From positions 2,046,001 to 2,110,000 of the forward strand of contig NZ_JAFFID010000001.1 of the NCBI RefSeq assembly GCF_017355955.1: 64,000 nt of DNA. Reading direction: 5' to 3'. Below are positions 54,304 through 62,400 of this stretch, piece after piece (the stretch's first letter is position 1; each line of letters begins with the position of its first letter). The stretch is from Sabulibacter ruber (GTDB lineage Bacteria > Bacteroidota > Bacteroidia > Cytophagales > Hymenobacteraceae). The position numbers were made by a program, and so were the translations under genes. The notes under the pieces were generated by a model, which searched no databases, was not told the origin of the DNA, and worked only from the letters and a program-made list of their open reading frames with translations.

Positions 54304-54930
54304 CTAGGCCGTCCAGTATTCCAGGTTTCGGTCTTCCTCTAATTTGAGCAACGCTTTCTGTACTTCATAGCAGGCCAGCATGTACAGGCGGAACGGCTCG
54401 GCCCTTTTCAGCACCTCCAGCACCGCCACAATTTCCGGTAGGTACACTTTCGCGAAGCTGAAATCATTCCGGATGATGTCGCGGGTGTTGTCAATGATGT
54501 CGGCTAGTTTGATGGTCTGGGCCCGGGGCAGTGTGGTGGCAATGCGCGCCCGCTCCATTTCCTTACGTCGTTTGCGGTTGTGCCCGGGAGCCTGTTCTTT
54601 GGTGAACTGGTCAGTGAGGTCTACCACCATCTGCAGCACCTCAGCGGACTTTACAATGGAGCCCTGGCATACCTCTTCCAGGAAGGCCTGCAATTCGGCC
54701 TCGGTGACGGGGGTATCTTCCAGCACATCGTGCAGGAGCGCGGCCATGACCATTCCGGTGGTGCCGCCGTAGGTCATCACCATGTGGGCCACCCGCTCCA
54801 GATGCCGCACGTACGGCTCGTTGTTGTATTTCCGGCGCTGCTCCCCGTGTGCCTTTACGGCAAAATGCCACGTGGCCCGCTCCTGTTCATTAAAGAATAA
54901 TGGACAAACTAACTGTTCCATGAGAAACAT
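54304..54930 (-). CDS. HD-domain hydrolase, small alarmone-hydrolase-like
   Basis: A 208-residue cytoplasmic protein with a full set of HD motifs: VRHLERVAHMV, AALLHDVLEDT (the His-Asp pair), VVDLTDQFTK and IKLADIIDNTRDI. The order and spacing resemble the hydrolase half of SpoT and stand-alone MESH1-like (p)ppGpp hydrolases, without synthetase, TGS or ACT domains. Degradation of (p)ppGpp or a related nucleotide is likely but not proven. A second ATG at 54921 is equally possible. Single leftward gene. Confidence 0.78.
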   Translation of the reverse strand: MFLMEQLVCPLFFNEQERATWHFAVKAHGEQRRKYNNEPYVRHLERVAHMVMTYGGTTGMVMAALLHDVLEDTPVTEAELQAFLEEVCQGSIVKSAEVLQMVVDLTDQFTKEQAPGHNRKRRKEMERARIATTLPRAQTIKLADIIDNTRDIIRNDFSFAKVYLPEIVAVLEVLKRAEPFRLYMLACYEVQKALLKLEEDRNLEYWTA

Positions 54931-54984
54931 ACTCTCTGATGCTTGTTAGAGGATACGGAATCATGCGGCCTACACCTAAAATAA

Positions 54985-55030
54985 AACCGGATTTTGGCTT
55001 ATTTTTTACAAAACAGGCCAAAATCCGGTT
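54985..55030 (-). terminator. terminator after nadE
   Basis: A 14-bp perfect stem (AACCGGATTTTGGC with GCCAAAATCCGGTT) with an 18-nt loop and TTTTATTTT in the leftward direction. It contains a repeat-like core. Confidence 0.78.
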
Positions 55031-55080
55031 GGGTAGCTGAAAATACGAATGCAAGTTCCTTCACCCCGAAGGGCACACGG

Positions 55081-56943
55081 CTAAGAAGGTAACTGGTTAA
55101 GCTCTTGCCGGAACCCGCCGCTCAGGATTGGGAACCGGAGCCAGCTTCTGGGGTCCACGTTGTAATCGTCCAGGTGGAAAGCCGGGGCATAGCGTTCACG
55201 TTTCCATTGGTTACGGCTCCAGAGCGAGTAAAACCGCTGGATGAACTGCCGCAACTTGTCATCTGGGTACGTGCCTTTCAGTTCCTGAAATACCTGCTGC
55301 GGCGAAAGACGGTTGTAAAAGGCCAACCGCTCAATCTGGTTCAGGAGCGGATAAGGCATGAGGTCCTCTTCATCGGTTTGGGTTTTCTCCAGGGGCCGCA
55401 ACTCCGCCGAGGGCTGCAGGTTGTTCACGTACTGCAATCCTTCGTAACCTAATTGCAACTGGGCCCACACCAGCCACTGCCGGATGAACGCTTTGTCTAC
55501 CCCGGCAATGGGTGAGATACTACCGGCGGTGTCTCCGTCCATGGTAGCGTACCCTACCGATGCCTCTGAGCGGTTAGAGGTAGCCAAGAGCAGCGAGTTT
55601 CTGAGGTTGGCCAGCATCCAGATGCCGGGGGCACGCACCCGGGCCTGAATGTTCTGCAGGGTCAAATCATCATGCTCCCAGGTGAGTTCACGGCCAATGG
55701 CATGTTCAATCTTGCCCCGGTAACTTTTCACTTCCTCGTCAATGGTCCAGTTGTAGAAAACCGCCCCAATGGATCTGGCCAGTTCTTCCGCGGAGCGATA
55801 GGTATCATCTGAGGAGTTGATGGTGCCTTGATAGGCCGTTACCAGTAGTTTGCTTACTAAGACGTTTCTGAGCTCATCTGCGGAAAGTTGCCTGAAAACA
55901 GGAAACTCTTCGGGGGTGAGGCAGTTGGTTTTCTGCACAAATTCTTCTAACCCAATCTCGGCTACGGCCCGGCGCACCATTTCGGCTACGGCTACGGCGC
56001 ACAAAGATGAATCGGCCCCACCGCTGAGCGACAGAACAAAACCCCGGCTCCGGCTTTTGCGCAGGTAGTCAAACAAAGCCAGCGTAATTGCCGAGATGAA
56101 TTCTATGTTCTCGTCTACCGGCGGTAAGGGCAATACATCTACCGGCGGCAGTGGATTTTCAAAGGAGACCTCGGCGCATTCAAAGTCCACGCTTTTAAAG
56201 GAAAGCAGTTGGTTGCGCAGAATCACATTCCCGTTCTGGGCAATGATGGTTTCACCGTCATAGATCATTCTGCCAGCCTCGTTGCCCAGCATGTTCACGT
56301 ACAGGTAGGTGCATTCAAACTCCCGGGAGGCATCTACCACCAGATGGTAACGCACATCGGTCTTGCTCATGGCAAAGTGGCTGGCACTTGGATTGATGAT
56401 GAGCTGCACTCCCTTGGGCTTGTGCCGATAGGCCGGGCGGTTAGCATTGCGCCAGGCGTCCTCGCAGATCTCAAAGGCAAACTTCACGCCCTGGTGTTCA
56501 TAGATAATGTCCCCAATCTGGTAGGTCTGGCCCAGCATCTCAAACTTCTCTACCGTATTGGGCACCCAGGAACTGAACCAGCGCGGCTCGTAATGAACGC
56601 CATCATTGGCCAGGAACTGCTTGGCGGTGAAGCCTAATATCTGCTTGTTTGAAATGACGCAGGCTGTGTTGTACGTGGTATTGTTCAACCGAATGGGAAG
56701 GCCCACGCACACAATCACGCCCTCGCACCATTCCTTTATTTCCAGCAATCGCTCAAAACACTCCAGAGACACCCACTCACTCAGGAAAAGGTCTTCGCAG
56801 CCGTACCCGGGAATGCTCATCTCGGGGAGGCAGAGGATATCTACGTTCTGCTCTTTCGCCTGCTCAATGGCTGATTTGATGTTACGAAGATTGTTGTCCC
56901 AATCCAGTGGAGTCTGGTTGAGGGCCGCGCCAGCAAGTTTCAT
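55081..56943 (-). CDS. nadE: glutamine-dependent NAD+ synthetase
   Basis: A 620-residue two-domain enzyme that amidates deamido-NAD to NAD+. The N-terminal nitrilase-like glutaminase shows LCLPEMSIPGYGCEDLF (catalytic Glu) and FEICEDAW (catalytic Cys). The C-terminal synthetase shows VLSLSGGADSSLCAV (ATP P-loop), TSNRSEASVGYATMDGD and SISPIAGVDK. Length fits the fused bacterial type. Single leftward gene with its own terminator. Confidence 0.96.
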   Translation of the reverse strand: MKLAGAALNQTPLDWDNNLRNIKSAIEQAKEQNVDILCLPEMSIPGYGCEDLFLSEWVSLECFERLLEIKEWCEGVIVCVGLPIRLNNTTYNTACVISNKQILGFTAKQFLANDGVHYEPRWFSSWVPNTVEKFEMLGQTYQIGDIIYEHQGVKFAFEICEDAWRNANRPAYRHKPKGVQLIINPSASHFAMSKTDVRYHLVVDASREFECTYLYVNMLGNEAGRMIYDGETIIAQNGNVILRNQLLSFKSVDFECAEVSFENPLPPVDVLPLPPVDENIEFISAITLALFDYLRKSRSRGFVLSLSGGADSSLCAVAVAEMVRRAVAEIGLEEFVQKTNCLTPEEFPVFRQLSADELRNVLVSKLLVTAYQGTINSSDDTYRSAEELARSIGAVFYNWTIDEEVKSYRGKIEHAIGRELTWEHDDLTLQNIQARVRAPGIWMLANLRNSLLLATSNRSEASVGYATMDGDTAGSISPIAGVDKAFIRQWLVWAQLQLGYEGLQYVNNLQPSAELRPLEKTQTDEEDLMPYPLLNQIERLAFYNRLSPQQVFQELKGTYPDDKLRQFIQRFYSLWSRNQWKRERYAPAFHLDDYNVDPRSWLRFPILSGGFRQELNQLPS

Positions 56944-57117
56944 AGTTTAATCTTGGTGTTTAAGGCTTTTCTAACGCAAGAAATACCTTACGTGTTAGAA
57001 ATACGTGTTTGGATAAGGCATATCCCCGTCACCGTACCTTACAAAACTAAGAACCTTCTCATTAGAACCAAGAAAGAAACATGCCTCTTCCGCACCTTAA
57101 GACAGGATAGGTGTTTT

Positions 57118-57149
57118 GGCTGTGTTTCTGGAAAAAGAGGAGAAAAACG
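57118..57149. repeat. dispersed palindromic element after rnc
   Basis: GGCTGTGTTTCTGG then AAAAAGAGGAGAAAAACG, 4 bp from the rnc stop; flanked on the left by GTTTT. Confidence 0.65.
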
Positions 57150-57152
57150 AAA

Positions 57153-57908
57153 TTACGGCAGGATAACGCCCGTGGACCTGAGCACTTCCATGCTTTTTTC
57201 GGCGGCGGCTTGCTCGGCTTTCTTCTTGGAAAGACCGCTTCCGCTGGCAATAATGTCATTGTCTACCACCACGGCGGCGGTGAATTCTGTGGTGCTGCCA
57301 GACTGCTTCTGGCCCACAATCTCGAACCGGATGCTGCGGTTCTGGCCCTGCGCCCACTCAATCAGTTTGCTCTTGAAATTGCTGGTGGTGGTAGTGAGCT
57401 GGTGCAGGTCAAAGTGCGGTTTCACCAGCTTCTTCAGGATAAACTCTTTGGTATCGGTGTAGCCTTTGTCCAGGTACACGGCGCCCACCAAAGCCTCCAG
57501 GGCATTCCCATTGATGAACTTATGGCGGGTAACACCAGAAATGTTATCAACCTTGATCAGGGAGTGCAAGCCTACTTTAACGGCAAGGTTGTTCAGAGAC
57601 TCGCGGTTCACCATGCGCGACCGGATCTCGGTTAAGAAACCTTCGTCTTTGTAAGGATACTTTTTGAAAAGATACTCCGCAATGACCGCCCCCAGAATGG
57701 CATCGCCCAAAAACTCCAGACGCTCATTGGTTTCCTGGTTCCCTTTCAGGTTCTGGCGCACATACGAGGTATGCGTAAACGCCAGTTGGTAAAGGTGAAG
57801 GTTGTCTGGTGCCATGCCCGTAATGTGGGTAATGGCATTTACAAATACTTTGTCTTTGTAAAAGAATCTGTTTATTGCGCGAAAGACCGGTCTGATCGGG
57901 CTAAACAC
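57153..57908 (-). CDS. rnc: ribonuclease III
   Basis: A 251-residue dsRNA endonuclease. The RNase III domain has NERLEFLGDAILGAVIAEYL (catalytic acidic cluster), and the C-terminal dsRNA-binding domain ends GLSKKKAEQAAAEKSMEVL. It starts with GTG, whose G is also the last base of the fabF stop (TAGTG). The first ATG, 31 codons later, would cut into the domain. Acts in rRNA and mRNA processing. Third gene of acpP-fabF-rnc. Confidence 0.95.
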   Translation of the reverse strand: MFSPIRPVFRAINRFFYKDKVFVNAITHITGMAPDNLHLYQLAFTHTSYVRQNLKGNQETNERLEFLGDAILGAVIAEYLFKKYPYKDEGFLTEIRSRMVNRESLNNLAVKVGLHSLIKVDNISGVTRHKFINGNALEALVGAVYLDKGYTDTKEFILKKLVKPHFDLHQLTTTTSNFKSKLIEWAQGQNRSIRFEIVGQKQSGSTTEFTAAVVVDNDIIASGSGLSKKKAEQAAAEKSMEVLRSTGVILP

Positions 57909-59161
57909 TACTCACTGAATTTTTTGAAAATCACAGAGGTGTTATGGCCGCCAAAACCGAAGGTATTGCTCATGGCTACCTTCACATCCCGCTGCTGCGC
58001 TTTGTTAAACGTAAAGTTCAGCTGCGGATTAAACTGGTCATCACTGGTAGTGTGGTTGATAGTGGGCGGTACCACTCCGTTCTGGATAGAAAGGATAGAT
58101 GCTACGGCCTCTATAGCCCCGGCAGCTCCCAGAAGGTGGCCGGTCATAGATTTAGTGGAGCTGATGTTGAGGTTGTACGCGTGCTCGCCAAACACATACT
58201 CAATGGCTTTGGCTTCGCTCACGTCTCCCAGCGGAGTAGACGTACCGTGTACGTTGATGTAGTCTACCTCTTCTGGTCTGATGCCAGCGTCTTTCAGCGC
58301 GTTGGCCATCACGTTGCGGGCTCCCAATCCTTCTGGGTGGGGCGCAGTGATGTGGTACGCATCGGCAGACATACCGCCGCCAATCAGCTCAGCATATATT
58401 TTAGCACCGCGGGCTTTCGCGTGCTCGTATTCTTCCAGTACAATGGCCGCCGCGCCTTCGCCTAACACAAAACCATCGCGGTCTTTGTCAAACGGACGGG
58501 AAGCAGTCTCTGGAGAATCGTTGCGCTCAGAAAGGGCTTTCAGAGCATTGAAACCACCAATACCGGCCTCGGTCACCGCTGCTTCAGAACCACCGCTCAC
58601 TACCACGTCAACCATACCCAACCGGATGTAGTTGAAGGAGTCAATCAAGGCGTTGGTAGCAGAGGCACAGGCAGAAACGGTCACAAAGTTAGGACCTCTG
58701 AACCCGTATTTGATGGAGATATGACCGGCGCTGATGTCGGCGATCATTTTAGGAATGAAGAAAGGATTGAACCGTGGGTTTCCGCCACCATTCGCAAAGT
58801 TCACGCATTCTTCCTGGAAGGTACGCAAGCCGCCAATACCAGAGCCCCAGATTACCCCAATGCGCTCTTTGTCAAGAGACTCATCCTCCAGGCGGGCGTC
58901 TTTTACGGCTTCATCGGCTACTATGACAGCAAATTGCGTAAAGAGGTCCATTTTACGGGCCTCTTTACGGTCAAAGTATTGCTCAGGGTCATACCCTTTT
59001 ACTTCACAGGCAAATTGGGTCTTAAATTTTGAGGCATCAAAGCGAGTGATGGGCGCTGCCCCACTCACCCCGTTTACGAGGCCGTTCCAGTATTCAGAGA
59101 CGGTATTCCCCAGAGGGGTAAGCGCACCAAGGCCAGTTACTACAACTCTCTTAAGCTCCAT
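57908..59161 (-). CDS. fabF: beta-ketoacyl-ACP synthase II
   Basis: A 417-residue condensing enzyme of fatty acid elongation. Active-site Cys in VSACASATNAL, the two His residues in INVHGTSTPLGD and KSMTGHLLGAAG, and the final FGFGGHN loop are present. It condenses malonyl-ACP with acyl-ACP. Encoded 77 bp after acpP, its carrier, and translationally coupled to rnc, a gene order common across Bacteroidota. Confidence 0.97.
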   Translation of the reverse strand: MELKRVVVTGLGALTPLGNTVSEYWNGLVNGVSGAAPITRFDASKFKTQFACEVKGYDPEQYFDRKEARKMDLFTQFAVIVADEAVKDARLEDESLDKERIGVIWGSGIGGLRTFQEECVNFANGGGNPRFNPFFIPKMIADISAGHISIKYGFRGPNFVTVSACASATNALIDSFNYIRLGMVDVVVSGGSEAAVTEAGIGGFNALKALSERNDSPETASRPFDKDRDGFVLGEGAAAIVLEEYEHAKARGAKIYAELIGGGMSADAYHITAPHPEGLGARNVMANALKDAGIRPEEVDYINVHGTSTPLGDVSEAKAIEYVFGEHAYNLNISSTKSMTGHLLGAAGAIEAVASILSIQNGVVPPTINHTTSDDQFNPQLNFTFNKAQQRDVKVAMSNTFGFGGHNTSVIFKKFSE

Positions 59162-59238
59162 ACGCTGCTAGTAGAGGGAAAGAACCTGTATTGATTAGGT
59201 AAAAATTGGATCGATAGAAGAAAAAAGGAAGGAAGGGA

Positions 59239-59475
59239 TTACTTTGCGTGCTCTTCCAGATAGCTGATCGCTTGGCCTACCGTTGCAATATTCTCAGCTT
59301 GATCGTCTGGAATAGACACGTTGAATTCTTTCTCAAATTCCATGATTAATTCAACTGTATCAAGAGAGTCGGCACCCAGGTCGTTTGTAAAGCTAGCCTC
59401 AGGCGTTACCTCAGATTCCTCAACGCCCAATTTATCGATGATGATAGCTCTTACTTTTTCTGCGATTTCTGACAT
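59239..59475 (-). CDS. acpP: acyl carrier protein
   Basis: A 78-residue acidic four-helix protein. The phosphopantetheine site is Ser37 in [10 protein letters not shown]. It carries growing acyl chains for fatty acid synthesis in the cytoplasm. First gene of acpP-fabF-rnc, with a good promoter just upstream. Confidence 0.98.
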   Translation of the reverse strand: MSEIAEKVRAIIIDKLGVEESEVTPEASFTNDLGADSLDTVELIMEFEKEFNVSIPDDQAENIATVGQAISYLEEHAK

Positions 59476-59503
59476 TTTTTTAGAAGTTTTTTAAAACACA
59501 GTG

Positions 59504-59535
59504 CAAAGAAATAGATTTGGGAACACAATGTCAAA
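59504..59535 (-). promoter_or_regulatory. acpP promoter
   Basis: TTTG at 59532-59535, a 20-nt spacer and a TTTCTTTG box at 59504-59511, reading leftward. Spacing fits the Bacteroidota consensus; the -7 box has TT instead of TA. The ATG follows 28 bp later. Confidence 0.5.
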
Positions 59536-59653
59536 CAAAATACGAGCAATAGTTTTATTGGCACACTTTTCTGCAAAGGTTTGCGGTGTTTCCAATAACC
59601 TTCTTTAAATTGCCACCCAACTTTAGATTTACCCTGGCAGAGCAATACAACTC

Positions 59654-60079
59654 ATGAAATCTTTCCGTCTGGACATAGAACATGATTTTGATTTCGACTT
59701 ATACGGAGTTGTCTCTTCTAGTAAGGAACACACTCTTGCCTGGGCATTGAATAAGTACTTTCGTATTAGGTTAGTGAAGCAGGCAGATCTGTGCATTGAG
59801 TTTTTGAACAAAGGCAGGTTGGTTATTTCCAACTACCTGCATTTGGCAGAACATGGCTCTTTGCGTTTGTTCAGGAACAGATCTGTGGGAACCAGCACCC
59901 TTGCCTCGCCTTTTCTCGTACCAGATATCAAAGAATACGATTATGTAATACAAGTGTCTGGCGGGCTCAGCCATTTACAGCAGGAGCTGCTGCAGGCACT
60001 TAACGCCGTACCGCTGGTACAGTACGTGCGTTCCTTTGACCCGCATTGTTTACGTTACAAAGAAAACCTGCTATTCTAG
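59654..60079 (+). CDS. IPExxxVDY family protein
   Basis: A 141-residue cytoplasmic protein. LVPDIKEYDYVIQVSG near residue 90 matches the family's IPExxxVDY signature in relaxed form. Known only from Bacteroidota, nearly always directly before pyruvate kinase, as here (3 bp apart). Function unknown; the constant linkage suggests a role tied to Pyk or its regulation. It is divergent from acpP. Confidence 0.85.
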   Translation: MKSFRLDIEHDFDFDLYGVVSSSKEHTLAWALNKYFRIRLVKQADLCIEFLNKGRLVISNYLHLAEHGSLRLFRNRSVGTSTLASPFLVPDIKEYDYVIQVSGGLSHLQQELLQALNAVPLVQYVRSFDPHCLRYKENLLF

Positions 60080-60082
60080 CGC

Positions 60083-61513
60083 ATGGCTATTAACTTCAAC
60101 AAAACCAAGATTATTGCAACGGTTGGCCCGGCCAGCAACACCCCTGAGCGCCTACGCGCCCTTATCCAGGAAGGGGTAGATGTTTTTCGCCTGAATTTCT
60201 CACACGGCGCCCACCAGGAACACCTGAAGGTGATTGAACACGTACGCGCCATCAATGCTGCCGAAGGCTTCAATATATGCTTACTGCAAGACTTGCAGGG
60301 CCCCAAAATCCGGATCAACGATGTACAGGACGGCGCCATTGAGATAGTGGAAGGCCAGCAGCTGACTTTTGTCTATGACAAGTCAATTGGTACCCCTCAG
60401 AAACTTTCCCACAGCTACGCCCGCCTGGCCCAGGATGTGCGCCCCGGCGATGCTATCCTGATTGACGATGGTAAACTGGAAGTGCGTGTTCTAAGCACCG
60501 ATGGCGTGAACGAGGTGTTAACCGAGGTAGTGTACGGCGGCGTGGTGAAACCCCGCAAAGGCATGAACCTGCCAGACACCGTGGTAACTGCTCCTTCCCT
60601 TACTGAGAAAGACATTCAGGACCTGCACTTTGGCCTGGACAACAATGTGGAATGGATAGCCCTTTCTTTCGTGAGAAAAGTGGAGGACATCTATGAGATC
60701 AAGCGCATCATTGCTGAGCGTGGCAAAGACACAAAAGTGGTGGCCAAGATTGAAAAGCCAGAGGCCATCCGCAACATTGACTCTATCATTGAAGCCACCG
60801 ATGCCGTAATGGTAGCCCGTGGTGACCTTGGGGTGGAAGTGGGTATGGAAGAAGTACCTATGCTGCAGAAAATGATTGTGGAGAAATGCAACGCACTGGG
60901 CAAGCCGGTAATTGTGGCCACCCAGATGATGGAAAGCATGATCACCAACCCACGCCCAACCCGTGCGGAGACCAATGACGTGGCCAACGCGGTAATGGAC
61001 GGCGCCGACACCCTGATGCTGAGCGCTGAAACTGCCGCCGGTGCCTACCCAGTAGAGACCATCCGCAGCATGACCCGCACTATTCAGTCAGTAGAATCGC
61101 AGGCGCCGGTATTCCACCGCAACTTCGTGCACAACACCCAGTCCCCTACATTCTACAATGATACCGTTGTAGCAAGCGCTGTGACCCTGGCCCGTGACAC
61201 CGATGCCCGTGCGTTGATCTGCCTTACCAAGTCTGGCTACACCGCCTTCCAACTAGCGAAACACCGTCCAAAAGCCGATATCTTCGTGTTCACGGATAAC
61301 CGGGTTCTTCTGAACACCTTGAACTTGGTTTGGGGAATCAGAGGCTACTACTATGACCGTTTCGTTTCCACGGATGAGACCATTTCTGACCTGAAAGAAA
61401 TTCTGGTAAGAGAAGGACACCTGCAAACCGGCGACATCTTCATCAACATAGGCTCTATGCCGGTAATGGAGAAAAAACGCGCCAACATGATCAAACTAAG
61501 CGTGGTGCACTAA
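60083..61513 (+). CDS. pyk: pyruvate kinase
   Basis: A 476-residue glycolytic enzyme turning PEP and ADP into pyruvate and ATP. Seen: TKIIATVGPAS at the start (here NKTKIIATVGPAS), KIEKPEAIRNID, the metal/substrate loop VARGDLGVEVG, and MDGADTLMLSAETAAGAYPV. The A, B and C domains are all present. It is cotranscribed with the IPExxxVDY gene and ends in a strong terminator. Confidence 0.98.
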   Translation: MAINFNKTKIIATVGPASNTPERLRALIQEGVDVFRLNFSHGAHQEHLKVIEHVRAINAAEGFNICLLQDLQGPKIRINDVQDGAIEIVEGQQLTFVYDKSIGTPQKLSHSYARLAQDVRPGDAILIDDGKLEVRVLSTDGVNEVLTEVVYGGVVKPRKGMNLPDTVVTAPSLTEKDIQDLHFGLDNNVEWIALSFVRKVEDIYEIKRIIAERGKDTKVVAKIEKPEAIRNIDSIIEATDAVMVARGDLGVEVGMEEVPMLQKMIVEKCNALGKPVIVATQMMESMITNPRPTRAETNDVANAVMDGADTLMLSAETAAGAYPVETIRSMTRTIQSVESQAPVFHRNFVHNTQSPTFYNDTVVASAVTLARDTDARALICLTKSGYTAFQLAKHRPKADIFVFTDNRVLLNTLNLVWGIRGYYYDRFVSTDETISDLKEILVREGHLQTGDIFINIGSMPVMEKKRANMIKLSVVH

Positions 61514-61531
61514 TCTAAACCACTCCTGAAT

Positions 61532-61575
61532 AAAACAGAAAGGCCTGCTATGTGAGTAGCAGGCCTTTCTGTTTT
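61532..61575 (+). terminator. terminator after pyk
   Basis: A 19-bp perfect stem (61532-61550 with 61557-61575), loop of 6, ending in TTTT. Confidence 0.92.
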
Positions 61576-61597
61576 AGATCTGTTTATCTCCGCGTTT

Positions 61598-61630
61598 CAG
61601 CACTGGTTTCTGGTTTCAAGGCTAAAAACA
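61598..61630. repeat. dispersed palindromic element between pyk and rpsT
   Basis: CAGCACTGGTTTCTGG then TTTCAAGGCTAAAAACA, between the two terminators. Confidence 0.55.
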
Positions 61631-61693
61631 CACAACGGTGAAGCCTAACTACCACTAACGGGTAATCCCTAATCCAGAAGTGGGCACAAACAC

Positions 61694-61720
61694 AAAAGCC
61701 TTGCTTACAGCAAGGCTTTT
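61694..61720 (-). terminator. terminator after rpsT
   Basis: An 11-bp perfect stem (AAAAGCCTTGC with GCAAGGCTTTT), loop of 5, with a T-rich leftward tail, 35 bp after the rpsT stop. Confidence 0.85.
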
Positions 61721-61754
61721 AAATAACCCAAGAAATGTAAATACTGCTGTAAAA

Positions 61755-62012
61755 CTAGGCAGCTAAGGTATTCACGAAACGAGCCAATTTAGATTTGTTG
61801 TTGGCCGCTTTGTTTTTGTGAATCACATTCTTCTTCGCCAATTTGTCAAGCATACCAGATACCGTCTTGAACAGTTCTTGCGCCTCGGCTTTGTCAGTTG
61901 TATTTCTCAAACGCTTTACAAAGGTACGGGTGGTTTTCGCCTGATAGCGGTTCAGCAAGCGTTTCGCGTTGTTGGATCTGATTCTCTTTAATGCTGACTT
62001 ATGGTTAGCCAT
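61755..62012 (-). CDS. rpsT: 30S ribosomal protein S20
   Basis: An 85-residue basic, helical protein starting [20 protein letters not shown], the S20 signature. It binds the 5' domain of 16S rRNA in the small subunit. Single leftward gene with one or two promoters upstream and its own terminator. Confidence 0.97.
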   Translation of the reverse strand: MANHKSALKRIRSNNAKRLLNRYQAKTTRTFVKRLRNTTDKAEAQELFKTVSGMLDKLAKKNVIHKNKAANNKSKLARFVNTLAA

Positions 62013-62061
62013 GGTTGTGATTATAGATAAATGCTTTTGACTCTGATTCTAAATGAGTTTG

Positions 62062-62093
62062 CAAAACTACAAGGTTGCAGATTAATTTCCAAG
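62062..62093 (-). promoter_or_regulatory. rpsT proximal promoter
   Basis: CTTG at 62090-62093, a 20-nt spacer and TAGTTTTG at 62062-62069, reading leftward; a good consensus match, 49 bp before the ATG. Confidence 0.62.
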
Positions 62094-62189
62094 AAATCTT
62101 TCTCAAAAATAATTCAACTTTTTGCTTTTCTTCCTCTCTTACAGACAAATACAAGCCAGAAGAGTTCCCTGCGTTTCCGTTTTGCAATG

Positions 62190-62197
62190 CAAAGGTA
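62190..62197 (-). promoter_or_regulatory. possible distal rpsT promoter (TACCTTTG box)
   Basis: An exact TAnnTTTG match in the leftward direction about 180 bp before rpsT. No good -33 element. If used, it gives a long leader. Confidence 0.4.
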
Positions 62198-62313
62198 ACA
62201 TTTACAACAATCTAAAAACACCTTTATGCAAAAGAATTAAGCGGTTGCCTTACTGGCATGTACCTCACCAATAGGCAAAACGGATATTTCTTCGGTTCTT
62301 AGATGTACGGTTT

Positions 62314-62346
62314 GGGCCTTCTTTCCTGAAATTTGCCCTGAAACAG
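62314..62346. repeat. dispersed palindromic element upstream of the diheme peroxidase
   Basis: GGGCCTTCTTTCCTG then AAATTTGCCCTGAAACAGG; one of the few copies on the 5' side of a gene. Confidence 0.65.
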
Positions 62347-62400
62347 GCGAATACGGAAAACAATCTCTTCGCCGTTATCCTTAAAATCAGATACGATCTC

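Larger units (their letters stand above)
62013..62400. other. intergenic region between rpsT and the diheme peroxidase (388 bp)
   Basis: It contains two leftward promoter-like elements for rpsT (62062-62093 and 62190-62197) and a palindromic repeat copy at 62314-62346. A TTG-started 60-codon frame at 62005-62187 overlaps the rpsT start and is not convincing. The promoter of the rightward peroxidase gene is not obvious. Confidence 0.6.

Noticed and set aside
62005-62187. A 60-codon TTG-started leftward frame before rpsT
   Set aside because: Kept only as a possible leader observation; TTG start, overlap with rpsT and no motif make a real gene unlikely.
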